Shown: positions 27,662-36,283, counted from the stretch's first letter. The stretch: DNA of 64,000 nucleotides from Methanocorpusculum sp. (GCA_017387505.1 JAFOFB010000015.1:287469-351468), one strand, 5' to 3'. The notes: generated by a model from the sequence alone, not told the origin. A program made the numbers and translations.

Positions 27662-27969
27662 GGGACTAGCCCGGGTGGTTTGGCGTCACCTGTAATCTGA
27701 AATTGTCAATAAGCAGAGGGCGAAGTTTGAGGACGGATTCGGCAGTCCTTTTGAGGCGGCAGGGTTTCCGATGTTGATACCTTGTCCTGCGAGGTCAGCG
27801 GATGTCTGTGGTGTATCCGGAGGGATGCATCCTCTCATAGTCGTGGGCACCGGTTCAGGCCCGGAAGGGAGCAGACCTACTGTGAACGCATGGCGCCCGC
27901 AGGGTTGCGGGGCGGAGTCTGGCTCTGTCGAAGAGACTGGATATGTGTCTTCAACCGATAACACGTCCC
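27662..27969 (+). ncRNA. ffs: Signal recognition particle RNA (7S RNA)
   Basis: About 308 bases. The SRP54-binding helix 8 sequence is plain at about 27850-27884, with GGTTCAGGCC, GGAAGGGAGCAG and ACC. The 5' GGGAC (27662-27666) can pair with GTCCC (27965-27969), closing the molecule, and GGTTTGGCGTCACC is an archaeal Alu-domain-like segment. A TTTTATCC box precedes it by about 25 bases, and a T run follows the 3' end. Ends are good to a few bases. Confidence 0.9.
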
Positions 27970-27988
27970 TTTTGATTTTGAGGGTTTT

Positions 27989-28945
27989 ATGGCAAAAGTA
28001 ACAATTATCGGAGCTACCGGCCAGGTTGGCTCGTATGTGGCGCATGCAGTATCCCAGTTTCCTCACGTAAAAGAGATGTGTCTTTTCGGCCGTCCTGGAA
28101 ACGAGCAGTTCTTAGATGGTCTCGCGCACGATATGATGGACTCTTTTGCAGCGCGCGGTACAAACACTGTTGTTACATTCGGTACTGACCCAAAGGATCT
28201 CAAAGGTTCTGACATTATTGTTCTAACGTCAGGCATTCCAAGAAAAGCTGACCAGACGCGTTTGGATCTGGCTCTTGAGAATGCGCGTATTGTGAAGGTC
28301 TATGCTGAGATGGTGGGCAGAATGGCGCCTCAGTCTCTCCTTCTTGTAGTAACAAATCCTGTTGACATCATGACGACTGTCGCCCTCAAATATTCGCGCA
28401 TGATGCCAAATCAGGTGTTTGGTCTTGGAACTCACCTTGATTCCATGCGCCTGAAAGCCTGCCTTGCAGAGTTCTTCAATGTTCATGTGAGCGAAGTCCA
28501 CACGAGAATTGTCGGAGAGCACGGCGACTCTATGGTTCCAATGTGGTCTGCAACAACTGTCGGAGGTGTGTCTCTTGACAATCTGATGGATGCAGGAAGC
28601 ATCGACCGCGAGGGATTAATCGACCGCGTGAAAAACAGCGGATCGTATATCATCAAATCAAAGGGAGCTACCGTCTATGGTCCGGGCGATGCAATTGCAT
28701 CTTTAATCAGAACGATTGTGGAAGATGAAAACCGTCTGCTGACCGTTTCATCAAATCTCTGCCGCGAGAAGTTCTGTTATGACGGTGTATGCATTGGAGT
28801 TCCTGCAAGAATTACCAGAAACGGTGTCTTCCCGATTGGTGTGAAGATGTCTGATTCCGAGCTTGAGGCTTTTGCACGCTCTGTAAAGATTATCAAGGAT
28901 ATCACAGACGAGGTCTTTGACATCCTCGACAAGGAGGCAGCATGA
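27989..28945 (+). CDS. mdh: Malate dehydrogenase (LDH/MDH superfamily)
   Basis: 318 residues. NAD(P)-binding GATGQVGS at 8-15, active-site residues in TRLDLALEN, TNPVDIMT and the catalytic His in VGEHGDSMVP. The Arg in the substrate loop (SGIPRK) fits malate or lactate. It interconverts malate and oxaloacetate, in methanogens part of the reductive partial TCA branch. A GAGGG sequence sits just before the ATG, 19 bases after the SRP RNA. Confidence 0.9.
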   Translation: MAKVTIIGATGQVGSYVAHAVSQFPHVKEMCLFGRPGNEQFLDGLAHDMMDSFAARGTNTVVTFGTDPKDLKGSDIIVLTSGIPRKADQTRLDLALENARIVKVYAEMVGRMAPQSLLLVVTNPVDIMTTVALKYSRMMPNQVFGLGTHLDSMRLKACLAEFFNVHVSEVHTRIVGEHGDSMVPMWSATTVGGVSLDNLMDAGSIDREGLIDRVKNSGSYIIKSKGATVYGPGDAIASLIRTIVEDENRLLTVSSNLCREKFCYDGVCIGVPARITRNGVFPIGVKMSDSELEAFARSVKIIKDITDEVFDILDKEAA

Positions 28946-29148
28946 TGGAATATATCGTATACGAGTCAAACACCGGCTTTACAAAGCAGTATGCCGAGAT
29001 GCTTTCAGAAGCGGTCGGTCTTCCGGCTCTTCCAATGGTTCAGGCAGTAAGCAAGGTTCCGCGCGGCACTGGGATTTGGCAGATACTCTTCGCATCGGCG
29101 GAAGCTATGTCTCAGGTGCCAATCTTGAGCCTGTTGTCTCCTGGGTGA
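28942..29148 (+). pseudogene. Flavodoxin-like N-terminal fragment
   Basis: The first ~40 residues (EYIVYESNTGFTKQYAEMLS) look like the FMN-phosphate loop of a flavodoxin, starting four bases inside the mdh end. After about KVPRGTG the similarity stops. A different frame then carries GGSYVSGANLEPVVSWVKEN, which may be the end of another protein. The total is far short of a flavodoxin (~150 residues). This looks like a deletion that joined two gene remnants. Confidence 0.45.
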
Positions 29149-29154
29149 AGGAGA

Positions 29155-29316
29155 ATGAAGGTAAAGAAGAATTATCTGACTGAGGGTGTCATCGTTGGAT
29201 TCATCGGCGGTGCAGTTCTTGGTTTCCTGAACATCATCCCAATTGCTCTTAGCTGTGGGTATGGTATGCTTGCAGGACTTGTTGTCGGAATGCTTATTCC
29301 AAAAAAGAAGGCGTAA
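29155..29316 (+). CDS. 53-residue glycine-rich membrane protein
   Basis: Begins MKVKKNYLTEG, then one long or two short hydrophobic segments rich in small residues (VIVGFIGGAVLGFLNIIPIA and GYGMLAGLVVGMLI), ending in IPKKKA. The GxxxG spacing is that of a glycine-zipper membrane peptide. No recognised family. It lies just after the flavodoxin remnant. Coding status rests on composition and the positively charged ends. Confidence 0.45.
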   Translation: MKVKKNYLTEGVIVGFIGGAVLGFLNIIPIALSCGYGMLAGLVVGMLIPKKKA

Positions 29317-29799
29317 CAGAATCAGGGGTTTGGAAGCGGGTTCGTAATGTGCCAAAACGCCCGGGCACTGTTAGAGACTCTCGCTCCCGAGGGGTGTTAC
29401 AAAATATAATTCGATGTTGGGGTATATAAACCCCTGACCGCGCGGTGCGAAAGTGCCTCTGATGTGGATTTTCATGTGCGTTTTTGTGTTTGCTTTGGTT
29501 GGTTATTGGTGTGTTATTTGATTGATTTGGTTTGTTTTTGGATTTTATTTTGGATGTTTGAAATCTAAAACGCACTTTCGCGAAAATATAATGTTGTAGT
29601 GATGTGTTGGTGTTTTAATCGGTTTTTCTACATATTTGCAAATGTGTTTCACAACATTATTGAAAAGAAGTTGGTATTATTCTAAAATGACATTGGGATA
29701 TTTCCACCGCGGAGCGGCTCGCGGTGGGGATATCTTATGTTCAAATAAGTGTTCATGATAATTTTTTGAAAAATAGGGGTTGTTAGAAATCCTCTATTT
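29317..29799. other. Intergenic region, GT-rich, possible small RNA and repeats
   Basis: 483 bases without a convincing gene. It contains a strong TATA sequence (29423-29429) inside a GGGG...CCCC dyad, a G/T-rich tract flanked by a 10-bp inverted repeat, and at the right a copy of the dispersed ~110-bp repeat (29694-29801). An open frame exists on the - strand across the G/T tract, but it is Asn/Lys/Pro-rich low-complexity sequence and I do not call it. Confidence 0.6.
29447..29581 (+). ncRNA. Candidate small RNA closed by a 10-bp stem
   Basis: GCGAAAGTGC (29447-29456) and GCACTTTCGC (29572-29581) are perfect reverse complements enclosing 115 mostly G and T bases. The TATA box TATATAA at 29423-29429 places a transcription start at about 29448-29452, almost at the 5' arm. 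This is prediction only; transcription is not shown. Confidence 0.3.
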
Positions 29800-29801
29800 T
29801 T
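29694..29801. repeat. Dispersed repeat, copy 1
   Basis: Contains CCACCGCGG...CGCGGTGG palindrome (29704-29727), then GATATC, and after about 35 variable bases the block GGGGTTGTTAGAAATCCTCT within 29764-29801. The same order of blocks recurs at 32862-32978. The last block can fold as a stem (AAAATAGGGG with CCTCTATTTT) ending in T's at the 3' end of the phospholipase-D-like gene. Confidence 0.65.
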
Positions 29802-31455
29802 AGTGTCTTCTTCGCCAGATATAGAGTACAACAAGCCCTGCAATAACTGCTCCTGCCAGAATGAAGCGGATGTCAAAGCCTACAGCTGCTGATGCCGGAT
29901 TGTCTAAGACAACTCCTTCCCAATCGTAGTTGAAAACATTCGTGTAGTACTCTGCTGCCTCTTCACTTTCAATCAGGAGCCCTGCTTCGCGATTGTTTGT
30001 CGGACTGTTGTAGTTCCAGTTAATCGATGATATGAGAACGAGTTCGTCATCGATTATGAAACCCTTGTTGTGGAGTTTTAGAATTCCTTCTCTGTCTGTC
30101 AGGATTTTTGCCTGAAGGTTTTTTAGGCCTTTTCTATTTACGTCTGCTGCGATTTCATCATTGTCTTCTTCGGAATCTGTGTTGTAATACATTCCGTCAA
30201 GCTGTATGCGAACCTCTGCTCCTTCTTCTGCAGCGCGTACTGCTGAAGAAAGCCATGGATTTTCTGAATCTGAGTAGTGTGAGATGTATGCCTGCTGGAT
30301 ATCGATTGATGACTTCGCGTTGTTTAGGGCATCTCCGATTAGATAGCTTGTATCAGGAGATATGATCGGGGTTACTTCACAGTTGGTAATTGTCTTTGGT
30401 TTGAAAACTTTGACTGCCTTGTCTGATTCTGTGTCGGTTGGAAGTTGTTCGGTTCCCAAAACCCATGAGTAGATGTCGTAGCCTGCTAAGTCGTCTTCGA
30501 AGACTTCTGTGAAGTATTTGGCAACTCCGCTGTCCTCTACTGCCGCGCCCCATCCGCGGTTTCCGGAACCTGACTTCGGGATTCCTGAGTCTTTGAAGTT
30601 CTCAGATAGGACAACCGTTACCATACTGTCTGCGACGAGATACTTGGTGTGCAGATAACGATATCGTGCCGGAAGTTTTCCTTCGCTTTCGATTGTGTAA
30701 ATATCAGCGCCTGCTCTGCTCAGGTAATTTAGAACTCCCTTCTCATCTTTGGACATCCCTCCAACAGGTCCTCCCTCCATTAAGATTGTAACATCTGTTC
30801 CGCGCTTTTCTGCATCTGCAAGACTTTCTGCAAGAGATACGCTTGTGAACTCATACATCGAGATGATGATGGTGTCATCAGCCTCTTTTATCACATCAGT
30901 GATTACCTCATGAGAACAATCCGGGGAGACAAAGAGAGTTACTTTGTCTGCTGTGAATGTTTTCGGTTCAAAATCAGACTGTCCAATTTTAAACACTCGT
31001 AAATCCCACGCCCCGTCTTCGAATCGGTGGACTCTGCCGTTTCCTTTCTCAACATCATCAGGCCATGAAATGGACTGTACAGCAACACCGTTGTGAAGCA
31101 GTGTCAGACTGTCTTCGGTGTTTGCCATCTGGAACTTTTTGGAGACATTTGCATTCGGAACTTTTGGTGTGCTGTCAATAATCTCCAAATCAGGATATGA
31201 GTTGTGAATCTGGTAATACAGCTCCCCGTTTCGAGCAACAACAGTTCTGCCGCTCCTGCTTCCAAAAGATACTGTTCCCTCTCCGTCCGTAACACTCCAT
31301 GAGGAAAGGCTTCCTTTGCCTTCGAGGATGAAGTACTCATCTCCGTCTCCATCTGCATATCCGTCTGCGCAGAACTCGGTTATTGTGTATGCCGCGGCAG
31401 GTGATGCCGTAAGGCATAGGATAATTGTCAGAAGCAGTATGCGGCAAAGTCTCAT
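29800..31455 (-). CDS. Exported phospholipase-D-like protein with lamin-tail-like domain
   Basis: About 551 residues. The start at 31455 is chosen because a clean signal peptide follows directly (RILLLTIILCLTASPAAA); an upstream in-frame ATG would add nine residues. Order: lamin-tail-like beta domain (about 30-130), two PLD repeats with HTKYLV and HNKGFIIDD catalytic motifs, and a C-terminal membrane helix with RRRH stop. It is probably anchored outside the cell, acting on phosphodiesters such as lipids or nucleic acid. The first PLD motif lacks a clean downstream Asp (LVADS). Confidence 0.85.
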   Translation of the reverse strand: MRLCRILLLTIILCLTASPAAAYTITEFCADGYADGDGDEYFILEGKGSLSSWSVTDGEGTVSFGSRSGRTVVARNGELYYQIHNSYPDLEIIDSTPKVPNANVSKKFQMANTEDSLTLLHNGVAVQSISWPDDVEKGNGRVHRFEDGAWDLRVFKIGQSDFEPKTFTADKVTLFVSPDCSHEVITDVIKEADDTIIISMYEFTSVSLAESLADAEKRGTDVTILMEGGPVGGMSKDEKGVLNYLSRAGADIYTIESEGKLPARYRYLHTKYLVADSMVTVVLSENFKDSGIPKSGSGNRGWGAAVEDSGVAKYFTEVFEDDLAGYDIYSWVLGTEQLPTDTESDKAVKVFKPKTITNCEVTPIISPDTSYLIGDALNNAKSSIDIQQAYISHYSDSENPWLSSAVRAAEEGAEVRIQLDGMYYNTDSEEDNDEIAADVNRKGLKNLQAKILTDREGILKLHNKGFIIDDELVLISSINWNYNSPTNNREAGLLIESEEAAEYYTNVFNYDWEGVVLDNPASAAVGFDIRFILAGAVIAGLVVLYIWRRRH

Positions 31456-31493
31456 GATGGTCTTTTTGCGTCTAAACAACATATAGGTATGGT

Positions 31494-32015
31494 ATGAAAA
31501 GAGTTGTTGTCAAAATCGGCGGCAGTCTAATCGATGCGGCAGAAGGGGTTCTAAAGGAGCTCTTGGCATCAGGTGTTTCTGCTCTGGTTGTTCCAGGCGG
31601 CGGAATATTTGCGGATTCAGTTCGCGCGGCTGATCTGGACGATGATTCCGCACACTGGCAGGCAATCTCTTCGATGAATAGATATGGAAGGTTTCTTTCA
31701 ACATTCGGATTTCCGGTTACAGAAACTCTTTCGATGCCTGAGTCAGGCATAAGCATTCTGCTTCCTGAAAAAGTTCTAAGAAGTGCGGATCCTCTTCCGC
31801 ACTCATGGGACGTGACATCTGATTCTCTTGCGCTGTGGATGGCAGGAGAACTTGGAGTGCCTCTTCTTCTTGTGAAGTCAAGGGAGGGTGATGCTTCAGA
31901 TTTGGAGCTTGTGGATGCTTATTTTTCGACTCTTTCGGCTTCATTGGATGTTCCTGTGTGCTTTGCAAACGGCAGGTCTGAGGGGTCTGTCACCCGTCAG
32001 CTTGGGACTTTGTAA
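31494..32015 (+). CDS. mfnE: Amino acid kinase family protein, probably MfnE
   Basis: 173 residues. Starts VVVKIGGSLIDAA with the phosphate-binding KIGGS, then VVPGGGIFAD and DVTSDSLALWMA. It is a short archaeal member of the aspartokinase/uridylate kinase superfamily. The methanofuran enzyme MfnE, which phosphorylates aminomethylfuran-methyl phosphate, belongs to this group, and the host is a methanogen, so that role is likely but not proven. It is divergent from the PLD-like gene with 38 bases between the starts. Confidence 0.65.
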   Translation: MKRVVVKIGGSLIDAAEGVLKELLASGVSALVVPGGGIFADSVRAADLDDDSAHWQAISSMNRYGRFLSTFGFPVTETLSMPESGISILLPEKVLRSADPLPHSWDVTSDSLALWMAGELGVPLLLVKSREGDASDLELVDAYFSTLSASLDVPVCFANGRSEGSVTRQLGTL

Positions 32016-32062
32016 GCCACACTTTTATAATGACTGGGCGCCAATAAGTTAAGGAGTTTCAT

Positions 32063-32218
32063 ATGGCAAAATGTACATCTTGCAATGCCCCACTCGCAGA
32101 GCGCGGGGCAATCGAATTCAAGTGCCCGGACTGCGGTGAGATTATCTACCGCTGTGCACAGTGCAGAAAACAGAGCGTTAAATACACCTGCCCGAAGTGC
32201 GGCTTCATGGGACCGTGA
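32063..32218 (+). CDS. Small zinc-ribbon protein (HVO_2753 type)
   Basis: 51 residues. Four CxxC knuckles (CTSC, CPDC, CAQC, CPKC) would bind two zinc ions. This compact family is common in euryarchaea, and the gene usually lies directly before aEF-1beta, as here. It is tied to translation by context only. A Shine-Dalgarno sequence AAGGAG at 32051-32056 supports the start. Confidence 0.85.
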   Translation: MAKCTSCNAPLAERGAIEFKCPDCGEIIYRCAQCRKQSVKYTCPKCGFMGP

Positions 32219-32223
32219 GTATC

Positions 32224-32481
32224 ATGGGAGACGTAGCATTAATCTTAAAAGTCATGCCGGAATCTCCGGAAGTTGACCTCGCAAAGATGCAGGAAGACAT
32301 TAAGGCAAAGGTTGCCGGTGTTCAGGATATCAAGGTCGAACCAATTGGATTCGGTCTTTCCGCACTCAAAGTCGCAGTCGTTACTCAGGACGGCGCAGGT
32401 GCAGACGACCAGGTCGTTGCATCTTTCGAGGGCATTGCAGGCCTCGAGAATGTTGAAGTTGAGTCTATGACTCTTCTCTAA
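32224..32481 (+). CDS. ef1b: Translation elongation factor aEF-1beta
   Basis: 85 residues from the ATG at 32224; an upstream in-frame start is rejected because MGDVALILKVMPESPEVDL is the family's N terminus. It is the guanine nucleotide exchange factor for aEF-1alpha. The length is typical. It lies five bases after the zinc-ribbon gene and so forms an operon with it. Confidence 0.9.
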   Translation: MGDVALILKVMPESPEVDLAKMQEDIKAKVAGVQDIKVEPIGFGLSALKVAVVTQDGAGADDQVVASFEGIAGLENVEVESMTLL

Positions 32482-32494
32482 ACGCCCATATCCC

Positions 32495-32545
32495 CGCGAC
32501 GCCTAAGGAGCATGCGGCCTTCGGCCTTAGCTCCGGGGTGTGAGG
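32495..32545 (+). terminator. GC-rich stem-loop after aEF-1beta
   Basis: CTAAGG and CCTTAG arms bracket an inner GGCC-TTC-GGCC stem, and CCCCG/CGGGG lie further out. It begins about 15 bases after the stop. There is no T run, so it could equally be a repeat-derived palindrome. Confidence 0.35.
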
Positions 32546-32861
32546 GGTTTGGGTGCTAAATATTTTTTTACTAAGATTGTTTTTGTGTATCTGCCGACAT
32601 GGGCAGGTCATTATTGAGTTTTTCCGGAGAGGGAGCGTAATCGACTACAGTACTTCGCTAATTTTTGAAGAAAGAAATCCTGTCACCAACAATATTTGAA
32701 AGAGAATCCACGAATCAGCGCGAATCACGTTCCGTTCGCACGTCTCCTATCCTTGCTCATGCCTTGAGCCGCTTCACGTCTCGCGGTTCTGCACCCCTGA
32801 TTTTTGGAAAATGATTGTCTGACCGTTATCTCTGAAACGGGGTGCGGGGCGGCGACTTCGG

Positions 32862-32978
32862 CGCGGAGCCGCCCGCGGTGGAAATATCCTCTTGATGTTA
32901 AGAAGCAGGACAGAACCATATCCTAAATATCGGTTGTGGTCTTTTTGAAAATTGGGGTTGTTAGAAATCCTCTATTTT
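32862..32978. repeat. Dispersed repeat, copy 2
   Basis: CGCGGAGCCGCCCGCGGTGG (32862-32881), AAATATCC, about 60 variable bases, then GGGGTTGTTAGAAATCCTCT ending at about 32973. The same blocks are in the same order and orientation at 29694-29801. The final TCCTCTATTTTGAAAATAGGA forms a 9-bp stem. Confidence 0.65.
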
Positions 32979-33023
32979 GAAAATAGGATGTTCTGAGATG
33001 CTCTCAGATATTTTATTGAAAGT

Positions 33024-33950
33024 TTAGAGACTGTTGAAGTACGCAACGGTCTCTTTGATTCCTTCAGCCAGGTCAAACTCAGGTTCGTATCCAAGCTGTT
33101 CTTTGGCTTTTGAGATGTCGGCAACCGAGTATCTGACATCTCCATCCCTGGCTTTTTCGTAGTGCATCGCAACGGTCTTTCCTGCCGCCTGCATAATAAT
33201 CTCTGCGAGGTCGTTTAACGAAGTCTGGATGCCGGTTCCAATGTTGAAGAGTCCGGAGACATCGGAATCCATGGCTAAGAGATTTGCCCGGGCGACGTCT
33301 TTGACGAAGACGAAGTCACGCGTCTGTTCTCCGTCACCGAACACTGTTGGGCTTTCGCCTGCACAGATTTTTTCTGTGAACTTCGGGATGACTGCTGCAT
33401 ATTCTCCATTCGGGTCCTGTCTTGGACCGAAGACATTGAAGTAGCGAAGAGATACAGTCTGGATTCCGTAGAGTTCTGCATAGGTTTTGCAGTACATCTC
33501 GCCTGCAATTTTGGAGACAGCATATGGGGATAATGGTTCCGGGAGCATATCCTCACGCTTCGGGAAGATTGGATTGTCTCCGTATGCTGCGGCACTGGCG
33601 GATAAGACTACTTTTCGGATATGGTGTTTTCTTGCTGCTTCAAGGACATTTATTGTGCCTGTTGCATTTATTTCGTGTATGTGCGCAGGGTTTTCGATGG
33701 ACTTCTGTACGCTTGCAACGGCTGCTAAGTGGAAGATTCCGTTGATGTTGTATTTGGTGCAGATTTCATCAAGTAAGGTGGTGTCCATGATGGAGCCCTC
33801 GATGAAGATGGCTTTTTGGTTTGCTTCGAGGTTTTCTTTTCTGCCCGAATACATGTTGTCGAGGATGACTGGTGTGTCTCCCCGTTTGATTAAGGCTTCT
33901 GCGATATGTGATCCGATGAATCCGGCGCCTCCGGTGACCAGGTAATGCAT
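33024..33950 (-). CDS. galE: NAD-dependent sugar epimerase (UDP-glucose 4-epimerase type)
   Basis: 308 residues, extended SDR family. GGAGFIGS near residues 7-14, LAAVASV, SAAAYGD, and the catalytic Y-x3-K in PYAVSKIAGE. It likely interconverts UDP-glucose/galactose or their N-acetyl forms for surface polysaccharide or S-layer glycans. The length is typical of archaeal members. It is at the left end of the sugar-nucleotide locus, divergent from a glycosyltransferase. Confidence 0.85.
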   Translation of the reverse strand: MHYLVTGGAGFIGSHIAEALIKRGDTPVILDNMYSGRKENLEANQKAIFIEGSIMDTTLLDEICTKYNINGIFHLAAVASVQKSIENPAHIHEINATGTINVLEAARKHHIRKVVLSASAAAYGDNPIFPKREDMLPEPLSPYAVSKIAGEMYCKTYAELYGIQTVSLRYFNVFGPRQDPNGEYAAVIPKFTEKICAGESPTVFGDGEQTRDFVFVKDVARANLLAMDSDVSGLFNIGTGIQTSLNDLAEIIMQAAGKTVAMHYEKARDGDVRYSVADISKAKEQLGYEPEFDLAEGIKETVAYFNSL

Positions 33951-34193
33951 ATGGTATTATTGGGTGTGATATATGTTTTAGGTTGTGGTTGGTGCTTGAA
34001 AGTTTTGATTTTGTATGCTGATTTTATTTGAGACTTAGATGTACTTCTGTTCTTGTATTGAGAAATGGTATGGTGTTGCTTCTTTCTCTTGGAATATTAT
34101 CTGGTTCATTCACAGAATGGATGTATCTCTTTATATTGGATGAGCACTAATACTTCTTCATCTTACCATTTATCATTTGGAGGTGCGGTTGTT

Positions 34194-35120
34194 ATGACTC
34201 AGGAGACGGATATTATTCAGCAGATGACGCAGGACTTTGATGAGATTGCGTCACGAAAGCCTACAGTGATGGTTGCCATGCCTGCCTATAATGAGGAACG
34301 GCGTGTTGGTAATACCGTTTCCGGCGTGAAACCGTATGCGGATGTGGTGGTGGTGGTTGATGACGGCTCAAAGGATAAGACCGTTGCCGTCGCTGAGGAA
34401 GCAGGGGCAGTTGTTGTCCGTCACCGGAGAAATAAGGGATATGGCGGGGCTTTGAATACGATTTTTTCGACCGCGAAGAAGTACAAGCCGGATATTTTAG
34501 TGATTATTGATTCCGACGGGCAGCACAATCCGGAAGATGTCCCGCGGTTTGTTTCCAAGATTGCGGAAGGCTATGATGTGGTAATCGGTTCCCGCTTCTT
34601 AACGCAGGAGAGCAAGGTCGTCATTCCCGGATACCGCAAGCTTGGAATGAAGGTTTTGGATACTGCAACGGATATGGTGATGAACGGGGCACATGTGAGT
34701 GATTCGCAGTCTGGTTTCCGTGCATACACGCGTGACGCCTACAATGTGGTAAACATTTCCGGAAACGGGATGTCAGCAGGTTCGGAGATTCTGATGCAGA
34801 TTTCCGACCGGAAGTTGGCGATTGGTGAGATTCCAATCTCCGTGCGGTATGATTTGGAGGATACGAGTTCTCAGAATCCGATTCGCCACGGTGTTTCCGT
34901 GCTGATGAATCTGGTGCGGTTTATTTCGATTCGCCGTCCGATGACATTCTTCGGGCTTGGCGGCGGATTTGTGCTGCTGGTGGGGCTTGGGCTTTGTATC
35001 TGGGCTTTGCAGGTGTTTATGATGGATGGCAGTTTGCCGCTTACGATTGCGCTTGGCGGCGGGCTGATTCTGTACTCGATTTCACAGATGATGAGTATGG
35101 TTGTGGTGGGGAAGTATTAA
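34194..35120 (+). CDS. Family 2 glycosyltransferase (dolichol-phosphate sugar synthase type)
   Basis: 308 residues from the ATG at 34194, which has GGAGGTG nine bases upstream; the longer frame adds only poorly conserved residues. VAMPAYNEE, VVVDDGSKD and IDSDGQH (the metal-binding DSD) define the GT-A domain. Two C-terminal transmembrane helices (about 240-265 and 280-302) anchor it. It is likely to load a sugar on a polyprenyl phosphate for glycan assembly. Confidence 0.85.
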   Translation: MTQETDIIQQMTQDFDEIASRKPTVMVAMPAYNEERRVGNTVSGVKPYADVVVVVDDGSKDKTVAVAEEAGAVVVRHRRNKGYGGALNTIFSTAKKYKPDILVIIDSDGQHNPEDVPRFVSKIAEGYDVVIGSRFLTQESKVVIPGYRKLGMKVLDTATDMVMNGAHVSDSQSGFRAYTRDAYNVVNISGNGMSAGSEILMQISDRKLAIGEIPISVRYDLEDTSSQNPIRHGVSVLMNLVRFISIRRPMTFFGLGGGFVLLVGLGLCIWALQVFMMDGSLPLTIALGGGLILYSISQMMSMVVVGKY

Positions 35121-35146
35121 GAATCATTTTTTTTTGAGAGTTGTTT

Positions 35147-36265
35147 ATGAAAATTATTCGTATTTCCAGTGAACTCTACCCGCATGTTGTCGGAGGTGTT
35201 GGGTTACACGTCCATGACTTATCCCATGATCAGGCAGAGAATGGCGACAACATTACGATTTGTACCTGTCTGGCTGACACCGATACCGGATTTATCTCCC
35301 GCGAAAATCCTGCAACATATAACCTCGGAAGACGTCTTGTCCTCTTTGGAAACACCTTCTGCTTCAACCTTCTCCCCATTCTTTGGAAGACATGCAAGGA
35401 CTATGATGTTGTGCATGCCCACTCGCATCTGTATATTTCCACGTTCCTCTGTGCAGTGGTTCGGCGGTTCAGGAAGTTTCCTCTGGTGATTACAAATCAC
35501 GGCCTGATATCCCAGTCCGTTCCTTCCTGGTTCCAGAATCTGTATAATAAAACAGTCGGGCGTTTTATCTTTTCCACTGCTGACTGCATCATCTCATACA
35601 CCAAAGAGGAGAAGGAAATTATTTCCAGCTTTGGTGTTGATACAAAGCATGTCAGAATCATTCATAACGGAATCAAAGTTGAACGATTTTTAACTCCGCT
35701 TGATGTTCCAAATAAGAAACAGCTCTTGTGGATTGGCCGGTATGTTTCAGGGAAAGGTGCTCGCTATCTTCTGGAAGGCTTTGCTGGTTTTTCAGTGAAT
35801 CATCCAGAATATACTCTTCTCATGGTTGGTCGCGGCCCGGAAAAAGATGAGATGATTCAACTTGCTGAATCTCTCTCTATCTCTGATAAGGTTTTGATGG
35901 TGGATTTTATCCCAAATGATGAACTGCAGGCAGTTTATCAGGAGTCAGAGATTTTTGTTTCTTCATCTCTGGCTGAAGGTGTCCCAAAGACTATGCTTGA
36001 GGCAATGGTCTGCGGGCTTCCTGTTATCTCAACTGATCTTCCACAGTTGATTGATATTGTGGATGATTGTGGTATTATTGTTCCAGTGAAGGATTCTGCG
36101 GCAATTACTTCTGCTCTTGAAGAGATGGTTTCGAGTCCGGAAAAGATGCAGGAGTATGGTAAAAACAGTCGCCAGAAAGTTCTTGAAAATTATGACTGGC
36201 GTGATACGGTTTTGAAAACTACTGAGTTATTTGAAGAGTTGTCCTCTTCTAACTCCAAAAAATAA
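35147..36265 (+). CDS. Family 4 glycosyltransferase (GT-B)
   Basis: 372 residues from the ATG at 35147; a TTG two codons earlier is possible. N-terminal GGVGLHVHDLS, then ADCIISYTKEE, and the donor-binding LWIGRYVSGKG and the E-x7-E motif in SSSLAEGVPKTMLEAM. It transfers a hexose from a nucleotide sugar to an acceptor in the cytoplasm. It lies 26 bases after the family 2 enzyme and is in its operon. Confidence 0.88.
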   Translation: MKIIRISSELYPHVVGGVGLHVHDLSHDQAENGDNITICTCLADTDTGFISRENPATYNLGRRLVLFGNTFCFNLLPILWKTCKDYDVVHAHSHLYISTFLCAVVRRFRKFPLVITNHGLISQSVPSWFQNLYNKTVGRFIFSTADCIISYTKEEKEIISSFGVDTKHVRIIHNGIKVERFLTPLDVPNKKQLLWIGRYVSGKGARYLLEGFAGFSVNHPEYTLLMVGRGPEKDEMIQLAESLSISDKVLMVDFIPNDELQAVYQESEIFVSSSLAEGVPKTMLEAMVCGLPVISTDLPQLIDIVDDCGIIVPVKDSAAITSALEEMVSSPEKMQEYGKNSRQKVLENYDWRDTVLKTTELFEELSSSNSKK

Positions 36266-36283
36266 ATAGGATTTTTTTTAATA

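Larger units (their letters stand above)
32482..33023. other. Intergenic region with GC-rich palindrome and repeat copy
   Basis: 542 bases, no credible gene. Near the left end a GC-rich stem (about 32495-32545, CTAAGG pairing with CCTTAG and a GGCCTTCGGCC core) could end aEF-1beta transcription. The centre has an unclassified stretch with AATCAGCGCGAATC. The right part is the second copy of the dispersed repeat found at 29694. Confidence 0.6.

Noticed and set aside
29294-29575. Open frame on the - strand across the GT-rich tract
   Set aside because: The product is low-complexity Asn/Lys/Pro/Thr sequence derived from a strand-biased tract, with no ribosome-binding site and no domain. The tract better fits a non-coding element.
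34065-34193. Longer start for the family 2 glycosyltransferase
   Set aside because: The added residues do not match the family, and a strong GGAGGTG stands before the ATG at 34194.
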